This document shows, piece after piece, positions 63,782 to 64,000 of a DNA stretch of 64,000 bases. The notes beneath the pieces are model-generated. The model was given only the letters and a program-made list of their open reading frames with translations, ran no database searches and was not told the origin of the DNA. The stretch spans positions 2,169,001 through 2,233,000 of the forward strand of contig NZ_CP147250.1 of NCBI RefSeq assembly GCF_017316305.2. Reading direction: 5' to 3'. This stretch comes from Enterococcus sp. DIV1094. GTDB lineage: Bacteria; Bacillota; Bacilli; Lactobacillales; Enterococcaceae. The translations under genes were made by a program, and so were the position numbers. Position 1 is the stretch's first letter. Each line of letters opens with the position of its first letter.

Positions 63782-64000
63782 TCATTTTTGGTAAAACATG
63801 CTTTTGATTTGTTCAATCAGTTTATGATCGACTTGGATCGTCGATGTATTAGTCAAAGTAATTGAAGGTATATCTTCTTCGAGTATCGTCAATTGAACTG
63901 TTTCATCATTTGTCCGGATAATCAAATCAGGTTGTAGCAAAAGATCATTTATGAATAAAACTTTCAAATAAAGTTTCAATTGTTCTTGTAAGGCATTCAT
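63782..64000 (-). CDS. small uncharacterised protein at window edge
   Basis: 72 residues to a possible ATG at exactly 64000; the gene may extend beyond the window, so the start cannot be judged. The protein is acidic and beta-strand-prone (DLIIRTNDETVQLTILEED, PSITLTNTSTIQV) with no membrane segment. I recognise no family. Confidence 0.5.
   Translation of the reverse strand: MNALQEQLKLYLKVLFINDLLLQPDLIIRTNDETVQLTILEEDIPSITLTNTSTIQVDHKLIEQIKSMFYQK

Overview
The window looks like a low-GC Firmicute chromosome, most likely Enterococcus of the E. faecium group (E. faecium, E. hirae, E. durans or E. mundtii). The main reason is an enterococcal polysaccharide antigen (epa) locus in the order epaABCD-rmlACBD-epaPQ-epaLMNO-epaR, downstream of map and a yihY-type gene. 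As I recall, this is the E. faecium arrangement, lacking epaIJK and with epaPQ moved next to rmlD. The species call is inference; the gene order is seen.

Layout. 1-4960: the start of zwf, a DtxR-type metalloregulator, DUF4828, sfsA, a Gfo/Idh/MocA oxidoreductase and a DEAD-box helicase. 4960-5990: a decayed IS200/IS605-type tnpB with a structured right-end region. 6012-12231: a LevR/CelR-like sigma54 activator, a perfect 16-bp inverted repeat and a sigma54 (-24/-12) promoter ahead of a lactose/cellobiose-type PTS operon (IIB, IIA, IIC) that ends in three small unknown proteins. 12345-18637: an Eis-like acetyltransferase, a zinc-ribbon protein, tRNA-Arg(CCU), an M29 aminopeptidase, a TetR regulator, flavodoxin and map, then four tandem ~119-bp hairpin repeats.

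18638-51064 is the cell-envelope region. EpaA starts a lipid-linked glycan; EpaB/C/D and dTDP-rhamnose from RmlABCD build a rhamnan; EpaL/EpaM form its ABC exporter; EpaN/EpaO process or extend it; EpaP/EpaQ are membrane proteins. EpaR, a second phosphoglycosyl transferase, opens what is probably the decoration module. That module holds glycosyltransferases, a LicD phosphotransferase, a secreted GH25 protein with seven DUF5776 repeats, a TarI/IspD-like cytidylyltransferase paired with an SDR enzyme, a Wzy-like polymerase, a TagB/F-like polyol-phosphate transferase, a Wzx-like flippase and a GalE-like epimerase. Together they suggest a teichoic-acid-like, CDP-polyol-derived decoration. Several intrinsic terminators divide the locus into separate transcription units.

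51175-64000: a membrane-anchored serine hydrolase, mltG, greA, the liaFSR stress system, an M-box Mg2+ riboswitch with mgtE, a KtrA/C-type K+ channel subunit, a HesB-like protein, a D-2-hydroxyacid dehydrogenase, a DUF1189 protein, a GtrA-family protein, sodA, a cold-shock protein whose promoter lies in an inverted repeat, and an unknown small gene at the edge.

No prophage, CRISPR array, rRNA or intact insertion sequence was seen. The best candidates for something undescribed are the covarying tandem hairpins, the sigma54 PTS cassette with its small proteins, and the post-epaR decoration cassette.
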